Source: Marinoscillum pacificum (lineage in GTDB: Bacteria; Bacteroidota; Bacteroidia; Cytophagales; Cyclobacteriaceae). Taken from it: a stretch of 64,000 nucleotides of DNA. The notes below the pieces were generated by a model. The model searched no databases, was not told the origin of the DNA, and saw only the letters and a program-made list of their open reading frames with translations. A program made the position numbers and the translations under genes. The DNA is taken from assembly GCF_024714495.1 (NCBI RefSeq), contig NZ_JAMZMJ010000009.1, positions 152,708 through 216,707 on the forward strand, given 5' to 3'. Numbering within the stretch: position 1 is the first letter of the stretch; each line of letters opens with the position of its first letter. Of this stretch, positions 15,726 to 25,230 are shown piece after piece.

Positions 15726-16505
15726 ATGAACAAACAGCTAAAAATAGTCCTGGTAACACTCCTGTCATTCGGTCTCTACTATTATGTGGATGAACTCTAT
15801 TTCTACACGATCAGAGAGGGGTTCAATGGATTAATCAATCAATATGGAATTAGCCATATCCTGGCGTATATCATTGTTGGCATACCTATTTTACTAGGAA
15901 CCTTATTGCTGCATCAAAGAAATCATCTTTTACAGAGACTTGGACTAAACCAATCAATTGTCAAAGGATTTGTCTTTGCGCTCATTTGCACACTTCCTAT
16001 GTTCATAGGGTTTGCTTTCTTGTTTGATCTAAATGAAGAAATCTCCTTCAACACCATTCTGATTGGTATCATAGCAGCCGGCTTATTTGAAGAATTATAT
16101 TTCAGAGGCTTCCTGTTTGGTCAATTATTTCGATTTACCAGATTAGGATTCATCACCTCCGTACTGCTAGGGGCAGTTCTGTTCGGTCTGGTGCATATCA
16201 AGCAGGGAACCAGCCTAGACGAAATCATTGGGATTTTTCTGGTGACCTTTATGGGAGGTATTTTGTTCGCCTGGCTCTTTGTGGAGTGGAATTGTAACCT
16301 ATGGGTTTCCATATTTCTTCATATGCTCATGAACCTGGCTTGGGACTTATTCGCTGTAAGTGATAATGCCCTGGGAGATAATTATTCCAACATTTTCAGA
16401 ATAGCAACAATATCCCTATCCATCATACTGACCATAATCTATAAAAAGAGAAAGGGAATAAGTTTACAAGTAAAAAGATCAAACCTAATTATGAAAGCCA
16501 AATAA
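15726..16505 (+). CDS. CPBP-family intramembrane glutamic protease
   Basis: 259 residues and about eight hydrophobic segments. The CPBP motif 1 is LFEELYFRGFLF (E122-E123 and R127), motif 2 is FGLVHIKQG (His near 157), and motif 3 is LHMLMNLAW near residue 200. CPBP (Abi, type II CAAX) proteases cut CAAX-like or other membrane substrates; bacterial members are often linked to bacteriocin immunity. It is divergent from the M50 protease gene at 14565. Confidence 0.85.
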   Translation: MNKQLKIVLVTLLSFGLYYYVDELYFYTIREGFNGLINQYGISHILAYIIVGIPILLGTLLLHQRNHLLQRLGLNQSIVKGFVFALICTLPMFIGFAFLFDLNEEISFNTILIGIIAAGLFEELYFRGFLFGQLFRFTRLGFITSVLLGAVLFGLVHIKQGTSLDEIIGIFLVTFMGGILFAWLFVEWNCNLWVSIFLHMLMNLAWDLFAVSDNALGDNYSNIFRIATISLSIILTIIYKKRKGISLQVKRSNLIMKAK

Positions 16506-16603
16506 GTTGTGAATTTGTATCCACAATCTACCGATATCAACACCTAGCTTCTGATATCTTATGTTTACTTTGACACCATTATTCATTACCTAAGACTAAG
16601 AAA

Positions 16604-17677
16604 TTGATTAAACCAGCTCCGTATGTATGCTTGTTAGGCATCACCATCCTGTCGTTTACAAGTTGTAATCAATCCAATACAGCATCTGAACTAACTACTC
16701 CTGAACTGGTAGAAAAGTATGCCAACGAGTTTTTGGAGGACGACAGAATTCACTCTGTTTCCATTGCCATTTACAATAATGGGAAAAAGCAGACATTCCA
16801 TTTCGGAGAGCAGAATCCAGGCAAGAACAATCCACCGACAGACTCTACATTGTATGAAATCGCTTCCGTAACCAAAACTTTTACAGGTACGATGGTTGCA
16901 AAAGCTGTTATAGATGGTAAAATCTCGCTTGATGACGACATTCGAGACTATTTACCACAGGAATATCCCAACTTCGCTTATGATGGCGATAAAATAACCA
17001 TCAAGCACCTCATTACACATACAGGAGGCTTTCCCAACTTCCCGCCCACGGATGAAAGTAAAGAAGCATTTTGGGAAGGACTGCATGAGGTTACCATAGA
17101 TCCTCAACCAGGAACGGAATTCCGCTATTCCAATACCGCTCCAGAAATCACCGCTTATATCCTCGAGCAAGTCTACAACACCCCCTACCAGCAACTCGTT
17201 AAGCAGTACATTTTTGACACTAATAAAATGGTCAATACTAAGTTTGAGTTGAATGAGAAAGAGCAGGATTTATTGATACAAGGGTATAATGGAGATCAGG
17301 AACCGCAAGAGCATTTTCGCAATAACCTATGGGGAGGAATTTCAGGTGCTCATTCCAATACTATTGACCTAATGCAATACATGGAGTATCATCTAAACGA
17401 ATCCATTCCAGAAGTGAAAGAGTCTCACAAAAACTTCTTCAGCACACAATATGATTTTGATATCGGCTATCACTGGAATATTCTGAATATAGACGATGAG
17501 ATCTGCTATCGACATCACGGAGGAATTTGGGGAATGCAGAATTGGCTCATGATTTTCCCGGAATCCAATGTTGGGATTGCAGTATTATCCAACGCTAGTT
17601 TTCAGGGAAATGTATTCTCACCAGGAATTGATGATCGATTAGAAGATTTGGCATTGTCCATTAAAAAAAACTTATAA
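16604..17677 (+). CDS. Lipoprotein serine hydrolase (beta-lactamase / class C fold)
   Basis: 357 residues. Start at TTG 16604: no in-frame ATG offers the signal peptide, which runs to the lipobox FTSC (Cys21). Motifs of the class C beta-lactamase/DD-peptidase fold are present: S88-V-T-K91 (ASVTKTFTG), the YSN-type motif (FRYSNTAP, about residue 174) and HHGG near 306 in place of KTG. It probably acts on peptide or ester substrates in the periplasm. The next gene starts on the base after its stop, so they are co-transcribed. Confidence 0.82.
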   Translation: MIKPAPYVCLLGITILSFTSCNQSNTASELTTPELVEKYANEFLEDDRIHSVSIAIYNNGKKQTFHFGEQNPGKNNPPTDSTLYEIASVTKTFTGTMVAKAVIDGKISLDDDIRDYLPQEYPNFAYDGDKITIKHLITHTGGFPNFPPTDESKEAFWEGLHEVTIDPQPGTEFRYSNTAPEITAYILEQVYNTPYQQLVKQYIFDTNKMVNTKFELNEKEQDLLIQGYNGDQEPQEHFRNNLWGGISGAHSNTIDLMQYMEYHLNESIPEVKESHKNFFSTQYDFDIGYHWNILNIDDEICYRHHGGIWGMQNWLMIFPESNVGIAVLSNASFQGNVFSPGIDDRLEDLALSIKKNL

Positions 17678-18115
17678 ATGAACGCTAATTTTATTAAAAC
17701 CACTTTCATTGCCTTTAGTATTTCATTATTGACCTGGTCATGCACTCAGTCAACTAAAGAATCCGATATGAAGCCTGAAGACATGATGATCCGAATCGCT
17801 GAAATCGAAATAGACTCGACCTATTTTGATGACTACATCTCTATACTTAAAGAAGAATCTGCAGCTTCTATTGCCCTGGAGCCTGGAGTCTTGTGCATCT
17901 ATCCTATGTATAGGAAGGACGACCCTACTAGCATTCGGCTCTTAGAGATTTATGCAGATCGTAATGCGTATGAATCACACTTAAAAACTGAGCATTTCCT
18001 CAAGTACAAAACCTCCACAATGCACATGGTTATTTCACTGAAGTTGATTGACATGGAGGCCATTGACCCACAGTCTATGGATTTGATATTTGAGAAGTTG
18101 CAGGAGAGAAACTAG
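17678..18115 (+). CDS. Lipoprotein with antibiotic-biosynthesis-monooxygenase (ABM) fold
   Basis: 145 residues. Signal peptide with lipobox TWSC (Cys22). The mature part is one ABM/dimeric alpha-beta barrel domain: MIRIAEIEIDSTYFDDY, ALEPGVLCIYPMYRKDD, IRLLEIYADRNAYESHLKTEHF. The typical final strand-helix (MHMVISLKLID) is there. ABM-fold proteins are small quinol monooxygenases or heme-degrading enzymes; a lipid-anchored form is less common. Directly follows the serine hydrolase and precedes a cupin. Confidence 0.78.
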   Translation: MNANFIKTTFIAFSISLLTWSCTQSTKESDMKPEDMMIRIAEIEIDSTYFDDYISILKEESAASIALEPGVLCIYPMYRKDDPTSIRLLEIYADRNAYESHLKTEHFLKYKTSTMHMVISLKLIDMEAIDPQSMDLIFEKLQERN

Positions 18116-18155
18116 TTAAGACACAACAGCAACTTACTCCTGTCAATATTAAAAT

Positions 18156-18566
18156 ATGAAGCACCAAACTAGTCACAACGAACCCATCATCTTAGCAGAA
18201 GGAGAAGGTCGAAAATACAACTGTGGTACGATGACGCCTATTTTCAAAGCAGATGAAAACGAGACTGACAACCGATATAGTATCTCAGAATGGTGGTTAG
18301 AACCAAACTCTGATGGACCGGGAGCCCACCTTCATGAAGCAAATGACGAGGTGTTCTATGTTTTGGATGGCACAATTTCCATTCTTGTAGGAGATAAATG
18401 GATAAAGGCAAATAAGGGTGCGTTTATTAGAATTCCGGCTAATACCATGCATGATTTCAAAAACGAAACGGAGCATAAAACAGGGGTTTTAAACTTTTTC
18501 ACTCCTGGAGGTTTCGAGCGAAATATGCCTTCCATAGTACAATGGTTTGAGGAGAACCCTTCTTAA
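18156..18566 (+). CDS. Cupin-domain protein
   Basis: 136 residues, single cupin. Metal-type motif 1 is PGAHLHEANDEVFYVLDG (about 52-70, with His-x-His replaced by HLH) and motif 2 is PANTMHDFKNE near residue 108. No signal peptide. It is 40 bases after the ABM gene and probably in the same operon. Small cupins of this kind act as dioxygenases, isomerases or binding proteins; the substrate is unknown. Confidence 0.82.
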   Translation: MKHQTSHNEPIILAEGEGRKYNCGTMTPIFKADENETDNRYSISEWWLEPNSDGPGAHLHEANDEVFYVLDGTISILVGDKWIKANKGAFIRIPANTMHDFKNETEHKTGVLNFFTPGGFERNMPSIVQWFEENPS

Positions 18567-18703
18567 ATAAGAGATTTTTATTACTCAAATCAGTTCATTT
18601 TGAAGCCAATCTACTCAGAGACTTTGGGAAAGGATTTGAGAAAATCAAAGATTGATAAACAAACTCTAATTAGTCCTTTCCTAGGAAGTCTTCTTAACAA
18701 CGA

Positions 18704-20962
18704 CTACTCCACAACAACCCTTCTCTTTGTAGAGTCTTTCTCTCCTTTTATCTCAATCAAATAAACCCCTTTTTCAAAGTCAGACACATCAACAGTTGTC
18801 GGCTGCTCGAGTGTATTACTTTGAATAAGCTTTCCACTTACATCATATATACTATAGACAGCAGCACCATAAACAGCTGGAACTTCCAAATAAAGCAGTT
18901 CAGAAGTTGGGTTAGGCCATATCAACAAATTTTCCACTTGCTCACCCAATGGCAATGGGGCAGCATTGATAGTAAGAGAAAAAGTAGCTGATGTTCCCGA
19001 GCCATCATTGGCAAGAGCTGTGAGCACGACCTCCCCTTCGGCTTGAGCTGATACAAACCCGATATAATCTACAGTCGCAATTTCAGGATCAGAAGAAGAC
19101 CAGGATACCGTTTCATCGGCAGCATTATCTGGTGCGGTCGTCACAGTCACATACTGCGCTTCTCCAACTATCATTGTAGAAACTCCATTGATCGACACAC
19201 TTTCCAGCAAAACTGGATTGACCGTAATTACAAAAGTGGACGTAGCTCCTGAAGCATCATTGGCGGTGGCTACTATATCTACTGTACCTACAGCAATGGC
19301 CGTTACCAACCCGTTTTGGTCTACCGTGGCAATGGATGTATTCGCAGAAGACCACACCACTGATTGATCTGCTGCATCACCTGGAGTAACGGTAGCAGAC
19401 AAAACCTGAGTTTCCTCTACCTGCATTTCAGCGTCTCCGGTTATCGCCACACTTTCTACCAAAACGGGCCCTACGTTCACCGTAAATGAAGCTGAAACCT
19501 CTGAGCCATCATTTGCAGTAGCTATGATTTCCACAGTTCCTTCTGCAATAGCCGTAACCATTCCCGACTCATCTACCGTAGCAATATCGGCATCGGAAGA
19601 GGCCCAGGACACTGTTGGGTCAGTTGCCTCGTCAGGCGCCGCAGTAGCTATCAAAACCTGCGTATCTCCCGGATTCATCTCTGGTTCTCCGCTAATGCTC
19701 AGACTTTCCACCAACACAGGTGTCACTGATATGGTAAACGATGCCGAAACTTCTGAACCATCACTGGCTGTAGCCGTGATATCGGCAGTCCCAAGAGCTA
19801 CAGCCGAGACTGTACCTTCCGCATCTACTGTGACCACATCTGTGTCACTAGAAGACCATGTTAATGTAGAGATGGTATGATTTTCTGGACCAATTTCAGC
19901 AGTTAATGATTGCTGAGATCCAATAGCCATTTCAGCATCACCTGTGAGCACAATGCTTTCAATTAGAACAGGATTGATATAGGGTTCCAACGCGCTCATC
20001 TGAGGCTTATCCTCCCCACCAGAGCCAGGCTCTAGTAAGAAAATGTAATTGGACCACCACGGGCCAGCAGCCCACCAGGTCCATCCCATCCACACATCAT
20101 TATTGGCATACATGTAATCAAGCATCCCTTCCAGTGCCTCGTAGCAATTGCTGTTATCAGCAACACCAAACTCACCTAAAAAGGCTCTTTTACCATTTTC
20201 CTTAGCCCAATTAGTGAAATCGATAAGCTTCTCCGATGCTTCAGCAGCAGTGATACATTCTGGAGACGTACCTGAGTAATCGGAATCAAGATACTGATGG
20301 ATCTCGTAGGCATAATTATCTAATGAATCCACTATGCCTAGCATCACCTCCGCATTAGGTGTGCCATACCAGTCATGTGTCCAGGAATGACCTCCCGTCC
20401 AGGCGTTACCCGGAACTAGTAACAGGTTATGAGCTCCTGTTCTACGAATGGCCTGTATCGCCACATTGGCATCCTCTAACCACAGTTCCGTAGACATGTC
20501 ATAGGGCTCATTCATTATACCAAATATCACATAAGAATTGTCTTTGTAATGCGACGCCAGTCGGGACCAAAAATCTCCAAATGCCGAAACAGGAACCGCA
20601 TCAGTTCCGATGATCTCACCGTACCATCTGGCATAATTGTGTGGATCTAAAACTACATATGCCTCTTTTGAGGTGGCGTATTCCACAAAATCATCCATGT
20701 ACGAAAGCTCGTCAGCATCCAACTCTCCATTAAGAGTTCTCTGCATACGCTCCCACTTGAAAGGCACACGAAAGGTATTCATCCCTTTCGAGGTAAAATA
20801 ATCAACCTCCTCATGTGTTGGGTATACATAATCTCGGTTAACAGTACCAGGAAGGGAGCCATCACCAAACTCAGCACCTGCAAGGTTAACACCTGCATAT
20901 TCTACTTGTGCAAAAACAGGAGAAAAGAAACAAATGACAACAATAAAAACTATAATCCTCAT
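18704..20962 (-). CDS. Secreted GH5 endoglucanase-like enzyme with four Ig-like repeats and T9SS tail
   Basis: 752 residues. Signal peptide about 1-18 (SPVFAQ). Residues about 20-330 are a GH5 catalytic domain: acid/base E152 in GIMNEPYD, nucleophile E264 in FLGEFG, and HEEVDYFTSKGMNTFRVPFKW at the start of the barrel. Four Big_2-type Ig-like domains of exactly 84 residues follow (about 332-667), each starting VL-ES and containing SWSSSD-type and ATVD motifs. The last ~75 residues (WPNPTSELLYLEVP to VYLIEIKGE) are a type A T9SS sorting domain. It is exported by T9SS to the cell surface or medium and probably hydrolyses beta-1,4-glucans or mannans. Confidence 0.88.
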   Translation of the reverse strand: MRIIVFIVVICFFSPVFAQVEYAGVNLAGAEFGDGSLPGTVNRDYVYPTHEEVDYFTSKGMNTFRVPFKWERMQRTLNGELDADELSYMDDFVEYATSKEAYVVLDPHNYARWYGEIIGTDAVPVSAFGDFWSRLASHYKDNSYVIFGIMNEPYDMSTELWLEDANVAIQAIRRTGAHNLLLVPGNAWTGGHSWTHDWYGTPNAEVMLGIVDSLDNYAYEIHQYLDSDYSGTSPECITAAEASEKLIDFTNWAKENGKRAFLGEFGVADNSNCYEALEGMLDYMYANNDVWMGWTWWAAGPWWSNYIFLLEPGSGGEDKPQMSALEPYINPVLIESIVLTGDAEMAIGSQQSLTAEIGPENHTISTLTWSSSDTDVVTVDAEGTVSAVALGTADITATASDGSEVSASFTISVTPVLVESLSISGEPEMNPGDTQVLIATAAPDEATDPTVSWASSDADIATVDESGMVTAIAEGTVEIIATANDGSEVSASFTVNVGPVLVESVAITGDAEMQVEETQVLSATVTPGDAADQSVVWSSANTSIATVDQNGLVTAIAVGTVDIVATANDASGATSTFVITVNPVLLESVSINGVSTMIVGEAQYVTVTTAPDNAADETVSWSSSDPEIATVDYIGFVSAQAEGEVVLTALANDGSGTSATFSLTINAAPLPLGEQVENLLIWPNPTSELLYLEVPAVYGAAVYSIYDVSGKLIQSNTLEQPTTVDVSDFEKGVYLIEIKGEKDSTKRRVVVE
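18962..19969 (-). repeat. Four 252-base tandem repeats encoding Ig-like domains
   Basis: Repeat starts fall at 19969, 19717, 19465 and 19213 on the minus strand, exactly 252 bases apart. The nucleotide sequences differ clearly between copies while the protein pattern is kept, so the array is old enough to have diverged and is not a recent slippage product. Confidence 0.8.
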
Positions 20963-20986
20963 AGTTTTAAAGATATCTAAATTTCA

Positions 20987-21019
20987 TAAAAATAAAAGGT
21001 CAGGCCTCATCAACTTCAA
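20987..21019 (-). promoter_or_regulatory. Candidate promoter of the GH5 gene
   Basis: On the minus strand TATTTTTA (20994-20987, one mismatch to TAnnTTTG) is preceded by TTG at two spacings (16 and 22 bases). The predicted start lies some 15 bases upstream of the ATG. Confidence 0.3.
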
Positions 21020-21231
21020 CCACCTCCACGACTTTAAGCCCCCACCATCAGCAACCAAATTACCCGTTGTTGTCCATTTCCATCCTGCTGAATTCCCCTT
21101 TTATAGATTGTGATCACCTTACAGTTCACCTTTCCAAAATCGAATCCTGTTGTGCAAATAACGTGTGTTTGCAGTTGAATTGTTACCCATTTCCATACGA
21201 CATTTGATCTCACAATCAAGCACATACTACC

Positions 21232-21399
21232 ATGAAAACCAGACAAGTAATAAAAGAATTGAGACTTAAGAAAGGGATGGCTCAAGAGGATCTGGCAAGT
21301 AAAACGGAGATTCATACACCTCCATTTCCCATCAAACAATTGCCTATCCAGATTGAATGTATTAATTTGAAAATCAGTCTAATAAAATCACTTGATTAA
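21232..21399 (+). pseudogene. Degenerate XRE-family regulator fragment
   Basis: A 55-codon frame. Residues 1-27 (MKTRQVIKELRLKKGMAQED, then LASKTEI) are the first two helices of a Bacteroidota XRE regulator, where the family continues with the recognition helix (RTIQRIENGE). Here the sequence passes into an unrelated stretch (HTPPFPIKQLP) and stops, so the recognition helix has been lost by an internal deletion. It ends two bases before the LysE gene and may only serve as its leader. Confidence 0.6.
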
Positions 21400-21401
21400 C
21401 T

Positions 21402-22037
21402 ATGCTTGACTACTCAACGGCTCACTGGATCACTTTTTTCACCGCGGCGATTCTGCTCAATCTTTCTCCGGGACCAGACATGGTGTTTATCATTTCACAA
21501 ACGTCCAAAAAAGGAACTCGATCAGGCTTCACAGCTGTATTAGGCATTTGGCTAGGCACTTTTGTGCATGTGATTTTTGCCGCTTTAGGACTTTCGGCTA
21601 TTCTAATGACCTCCGCTACCGCATTTAGCATGGTCAAGTGGGTTGGTGCAGCCTATTTGGTATGGTTGGGTATACAATCCCTCAGTTCAAAAGGAACAAG
21701 GCTACAAAGCAATGACCAAGCTCCTACGCTCAATCTAACCAAGACCTTTAGACAAGGCATTTTCGTATCCTTACTCAACCCGAAAGTAGCCGTATTTTTC
21801 CTGGCCTTTTTGCCTCAGTTCGTAGAACCACAAGCAGGGGTTGTAGGCACTCAGCTGTTTCTTCACGGTTCCTTAATTATAGTCGTGGCGGGCTTTATTG
21901 AAATTCCGATCGTACTGATGAGCAGTCAGCTAACTAATTACCTTAGAAATCACCCAAAAGTATCACAATGGATGGACCGTGGATTAGGAGCATTGTTCAT
22001 CGCTCTTGGAGTTAAATTAGCTGCGTGTAATAGATAA
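21402..22037 (+). CDS. LysE/RhtB-family amino-acid exporter
   Basis: 211 residues, six hydrophobic segments. The N-terminal motif LLNLSPGPDMVFIISQ (about 18-33) with the following GTRSGFTAVLGIWLG is the LysE/RhtB signature, and the middle LNPKVAVFFLAFLPQF is also conserved. It exports amino acids or analogues across the inner membrane; the substrate is not predictable. The degenerate XRE fragment ends two bases upstream, and a hypothetical gene follows 12 bases after the stop. Confidence 0.88.
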   Translation: MLDYSTAHWITFFTAAILLNLSPGPDMVFIISQTSKKGTRSGFTAVLGIWLGTFVHVIFAALGLSAILMTSATAFSMVKWVGAAYLVWLGIQSLSSKGTRLQSNDQAPTLNLTKTFRQGIFVSLLNPKVAVFFLAFLPQFVEPQAGVVGTQLFLHGSLIIVVAGFIEIPIVLMSSQLTNYLRNHPKVSQWMDRGLGALFIALGVKLAACNR

Positions 22038-22049
22038 AAAATCTCATCA

Positions 22050-22685
22050 ATGAAAGAACTCATTCCCTATAACTCGGTAGAAGAAGCATTAACAGATCTC
22101 GATAATGGAGGTCGGTTTTATAACATCCTCACCAAAGCCAATGATGATCATATCTCAACCGCAGAGTTGGCGAAAGCTGCCGGAGTATTCTCGGATAAGC
22201 AGAACATGATCTTATTTCTGGAGATGGCTCTCATGCAGCTGGAAACGAAGCATCAAAACAAGGTGATTTCTTACCTATCTGAGGAATTAAAAGAACTGTA
22301 TTCCAAACATTTACCTGTACGTTTCACGCCAGCTGAAGCCAATCAGCATGGACAATCTTCACAACCGGCCATTATCACAGGAATTCCTAAACTGATCGAT
22401 TCCAAAACTCAGTTTACAGGCTTCATTATGGTGCCCATCATCACCAACAATGTCACCACTTTCGCCATGATTCCAATTATGGATCAGTATGATGTCTACG
22501 AGTTAAGAGATCAGGAGACAGACACAGACTTTTTCATTGCTCATAAGAGAGGAAGTGAAAAACTTGCTGAAAACACCACTCATTGCGCGGGCATTATTAA
22601 AGAACTGAAAGCAAAACAGAAAGAAGACTCTGAAGCCAGTACTTTCTTAGAAATCGTCTATTATGCGGAAGCTAAATCTTCTTAA
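22050..22685 (+). CDS. Cytosolic protein of unknown function
   Basis: 211 residues, no signal peptide or TM segment. N-terminal helical half (about 1-90, LTKANDDHISTAELAKAAG, MILFLEMALMQLETKHQ) and a beta-rich C-terminal half (TGFIMVPIITNNVTTFAMIP; FFIAHKRGSEKL). No family recognised. It lies 12 bases after the LysE gene, so it may be co-transcribed with it. Confidence 0.55.
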   Translation: MKELIPYNSVEEALTDLDNGGRFYNILTKANDDHISTAELAKAAGVFSDKQNMILFLEMALMQLETKHQNKVISYLSEELKELYSKHLPVRFTPAEANQHGQSSQPAIITGIPKLIDSKTQFTGFIMVPIITNNVTTFAMIPIMDQYDVYELRDQETDTDFFIAHKRGSEKLAENTTHCAGIIKELKAKQKEDSEASTFLEIVYYAEAKSS

Positions 22686-22758
22686 AGTGTCCGTTTGTAG
22701 ATTTCAAACACTAATGAAAAGAAAGTATTTCTAAAATGACAGGTCCCCAATAAACAAA

Positions 22759-25002
22759 TCACAAACCACCAAATGGAATATTCACCTCTAGAATAGTTTC
22801 TTTATTGGGAACACATTGAATTTTCATGGTGCCTCCAATGTTTGCAACTCGATTACTGATCCCATTGATACCAAAATTGCTATTTTCTAATTTTTCCGGC
22901 TCTATTCCTACTCCATTATCCTTTACAGTCAATCTAATGATCTCATTAATCTGCTCAAGTTTAATATAAGATTTGGATGCTTGCGAGTGCTTTACAATAT
23001 TGCTAATCCCTTCCTGAGCGATTAAATAAAGACCGATTTCAGTATCAATAGGAATTTGCTGATAATCACTCAAGTAACTTTCAAAAGATATTTGAAAATC
23101 TGTATCTGCATACTTTTTCACTAGTTTATGAATGGCGTTTGACAAACCATAACTAGCAATATCCGGCGGCACCAAATCATGAGCTATGGACCGAGCTTGC
23201 TCCACACTTTCCTTTAGCAATTCCTTTGCATTCATTAATATTTTGTGGTTCCTATCTGCCATGATCTCAGAATCCAGGGAATTGAGATTCATAAGCGTAG
23301 CAATAAGGGATTGCTGCAGGCTATCATGAATGACCTGGGCAATTCTCTGTCTTTCCATTACTTGAGTAATGTAGGTATTGACTTGTAAATCACGCTTTAT
23401 CTCCATGATCTCTGTTACATCCTGAGCAGTACCAAATAACCGAACGACCTTACCATTGGCATCCTTTTCCGCAAAACCATACTCTTCTATCACTTTACTT
23501 TCACCTGCAGGAGTGATAATTCGATACTTAACATTAAATGGCTCCCCTGTTTCTTGTGTATGTAAGCTTGCTCTTTTGGCGTATTCCCGATCCTGTGGGA
23601 TAATCAAACTAAGAAATGAACCGTGCGTTTCTTTGAACTGCTTGTCATCTACTCCAAAAACCTGATACAATGTATCAGACCAAAGCAATTCATTCTTTCG
23701 AAAATCAAAATTCCAATTTCCCATTTTCGAATACGTCTGAGCCTCTTTTAAAAGCTTCTCACTTTCTTTCAATCGAATCTCTGCCTCCTTAGCTTCAGAT
23801 ACATCTTGAATAAATGTATCCCAAGCCGTTGACCCATCTTCCATTTTCATTGGCTTTCCAGCCCCTCTTGCCCAAATGACCTTATTTTTCACAGGATGAT
23901 GATAACGCCACTCATCCATCCAGTAATTCATGGTTTCTCTAGATTTCTCTATGGATTTTTGAACTCTCTCGACATCCGCTTTATCTATTCTGCTCCAAAT
24001 AATACTAAGATCTGCTGTTACCTCTTCTGCGGTAAAACCCCAAACATCCACATATCCTTCGTTGATCAACTGTACTCCATCCGTATTGTCCGGTCTTAAA
24101 ATGTATCTGAATACTACTCCGGGTACGTTATCAGTGATTGCCTTATACAAAACTTCATTTTTCTTCCGTTCGGTTATCTCGATATGAGTGCCCGACATAA
24201 TGAGCGGCTTGCCGTCATGTGTCCATTCCACCACTTTACCACGGTCATGAATCCATACATCCTGACCGTTTTTGTGGCGCATCCGAAGTTCCACATTGTA
24301 GTACTCCTCTTCTCTACTGAAGCATTTTTGTAAGGCCTCTTCCGAAATAATGCGATCATCAGGATGAACCAGTTCATACCAAGTATTGATTGACACCGGA
24401 GATAGTTCACATCTTTTGTAACCAACTATTTCAAACCACCAATCATTGAAAGTAACTTCTCCAGATTGAACATTCCAGATCCACGTCCCTATGCGACTAG
24501 CATCCAACACATCTTCGAGACTCTGGTGTTCATTAGCCTTAGCAAACAATTTGGCCTCATAAATCCTTTTTTGAATCAGTTGCTCACATTGCACTCCAAT
24601 CAATCTCAGCGATTTTTGAACCTTTGAAGAGATCTGCCTTGCTTGACTGTCGATAAATACCAGATTTCCCACATGAAGATCCTCCCATACCAATGGAAAT
24701 GAAAAGAACGAACCAATCGATTCCCCATCTATTTGCAGAGATATGGAATCAAAATTTTTGACATCTTCTACAAAAACCTCTTCGGCAATCAGTTCTAATT
24801 CTGATTGCTCAAAACAATGTTTCACAATGCCGCGCTTAGCCTTTACATGATGTAATTCTTCATCACGCAATGAAATAAATGAAATAGAAGTGTCAAATAG
24901 AATATTGGCCAGGTCTAATATAGAATCAAATTCTTCCTCTTCTATAGTATTTATAACACCTAGCGACTTGAGGGTATTATATGTTTTTGGCGATTGGATC
25001 AT
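22759..25002 (-). CDS. GAF/multi-PAS sensor histidine kinase (NarL/DesK type)
   Basis: 747 residues, no TM segment. N-terminal GAF domain (about 10-150), then three PAS/PAC units (about 165-285, 290-410, 420-535; PAC motifs such as PLIMSGTHIEITERKK and VRLFGTAQDVTE), a HisKA_3 dimerisation helix with phosphoacceptor H559 (IAQVIHDSLQQ), and a HATPase_c domain with N box (LIAQEGISNIVKHSQ) and GVGI. It is a cytosolic sensor that should phosphorylate a NarL-type response regulator; none is encoded next to it, so it is an orphan. Convergent with the preceding gene. Confidence 0.88.
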   Translation of the reverse strand: MIQSPKTYNTLKSLGVINTIEEEEFDSILDLANILFDTSISFISLRDEELHHVKAKRGIVKHCFEQSELELIAEEVFVEDVKNFDSISLQIDGESIGSFFSFPLVWEDLHVGNLVFIDSQARQISSKVQKSLRLIGVQCEQLIQKRIYEAKLFAKANEHQSLEDVLDASRIGTWIWNVQSGEVTFNDWWFEIVGYKRCELSPVSINTWYELVHPDDRIISEEALQKCFSREEEYYNVELRMRHKNGQDVWIHDRGKVVEWTHDGKPLIMSGTHIEITERKKNEVLYKAITDNVPGVVFRYILRPDNTDGVQLINEGYVDVWGFTAEEVTADLSIIWSRIDKADVERVQKSIEKSRETMNYWMDEWRYHHPVKNKVIWARGAGKPMKMEDGSTAWDTFIQDVSEAKEAEIRLKESEKLLKEAQTYSKMGNWNFDFRKNELLWSDTLYQVFGVDDKQFKETHGSFLSLIIPQDREYAKRASLHTQETGEPFNVKYRIITPAGESKVIEEYGFAEKDANGKVVRLFGTAQDVTEIMEIKRDLQVNTYITQVMERQRIAQVIHDSLQQSLIATLMNLNSLDSEIMADRNHKILMNAKELLKESVEQARSIAHDLVPPDIASYGLSNAIHKLVKKYADTDFQISFESYLSDYQQIPIDTEIGLYLIAQEGISNIVKHSQASKSYIKLEQINEIIRLTVKDNGVGIEPEKLENSNFGINGISNRVANIGGTMKIQCVPNKETILEVNIPFGGL

Positions 25003-25230
25003 GCGACCTTGTTTCCTTTAATTTACGACAGAATAGCAATAATGATTGTCGTATTACTCAGAATATTAAATGAGGAATATCATATATCTAACTTTAGAAC
25101 TCTTTCTTAATCAGCAAATTAAAGGTTTATCCATTCATTGAATTCCTCTACCATCTATTGAAATCAACCTCGGATTTCAATCGTTCTATTGTAATTTCCT
25201 TCCTACAAATCAACAACCTAATTTATACCT

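Noticed and set aside
21034..21339. Minus-strand 101-residue ORF overlapping the XRE fragment
   Set aside because: Composition unlike a real protein of this genome, and it runs antisense to the recognisable XRE fragment.
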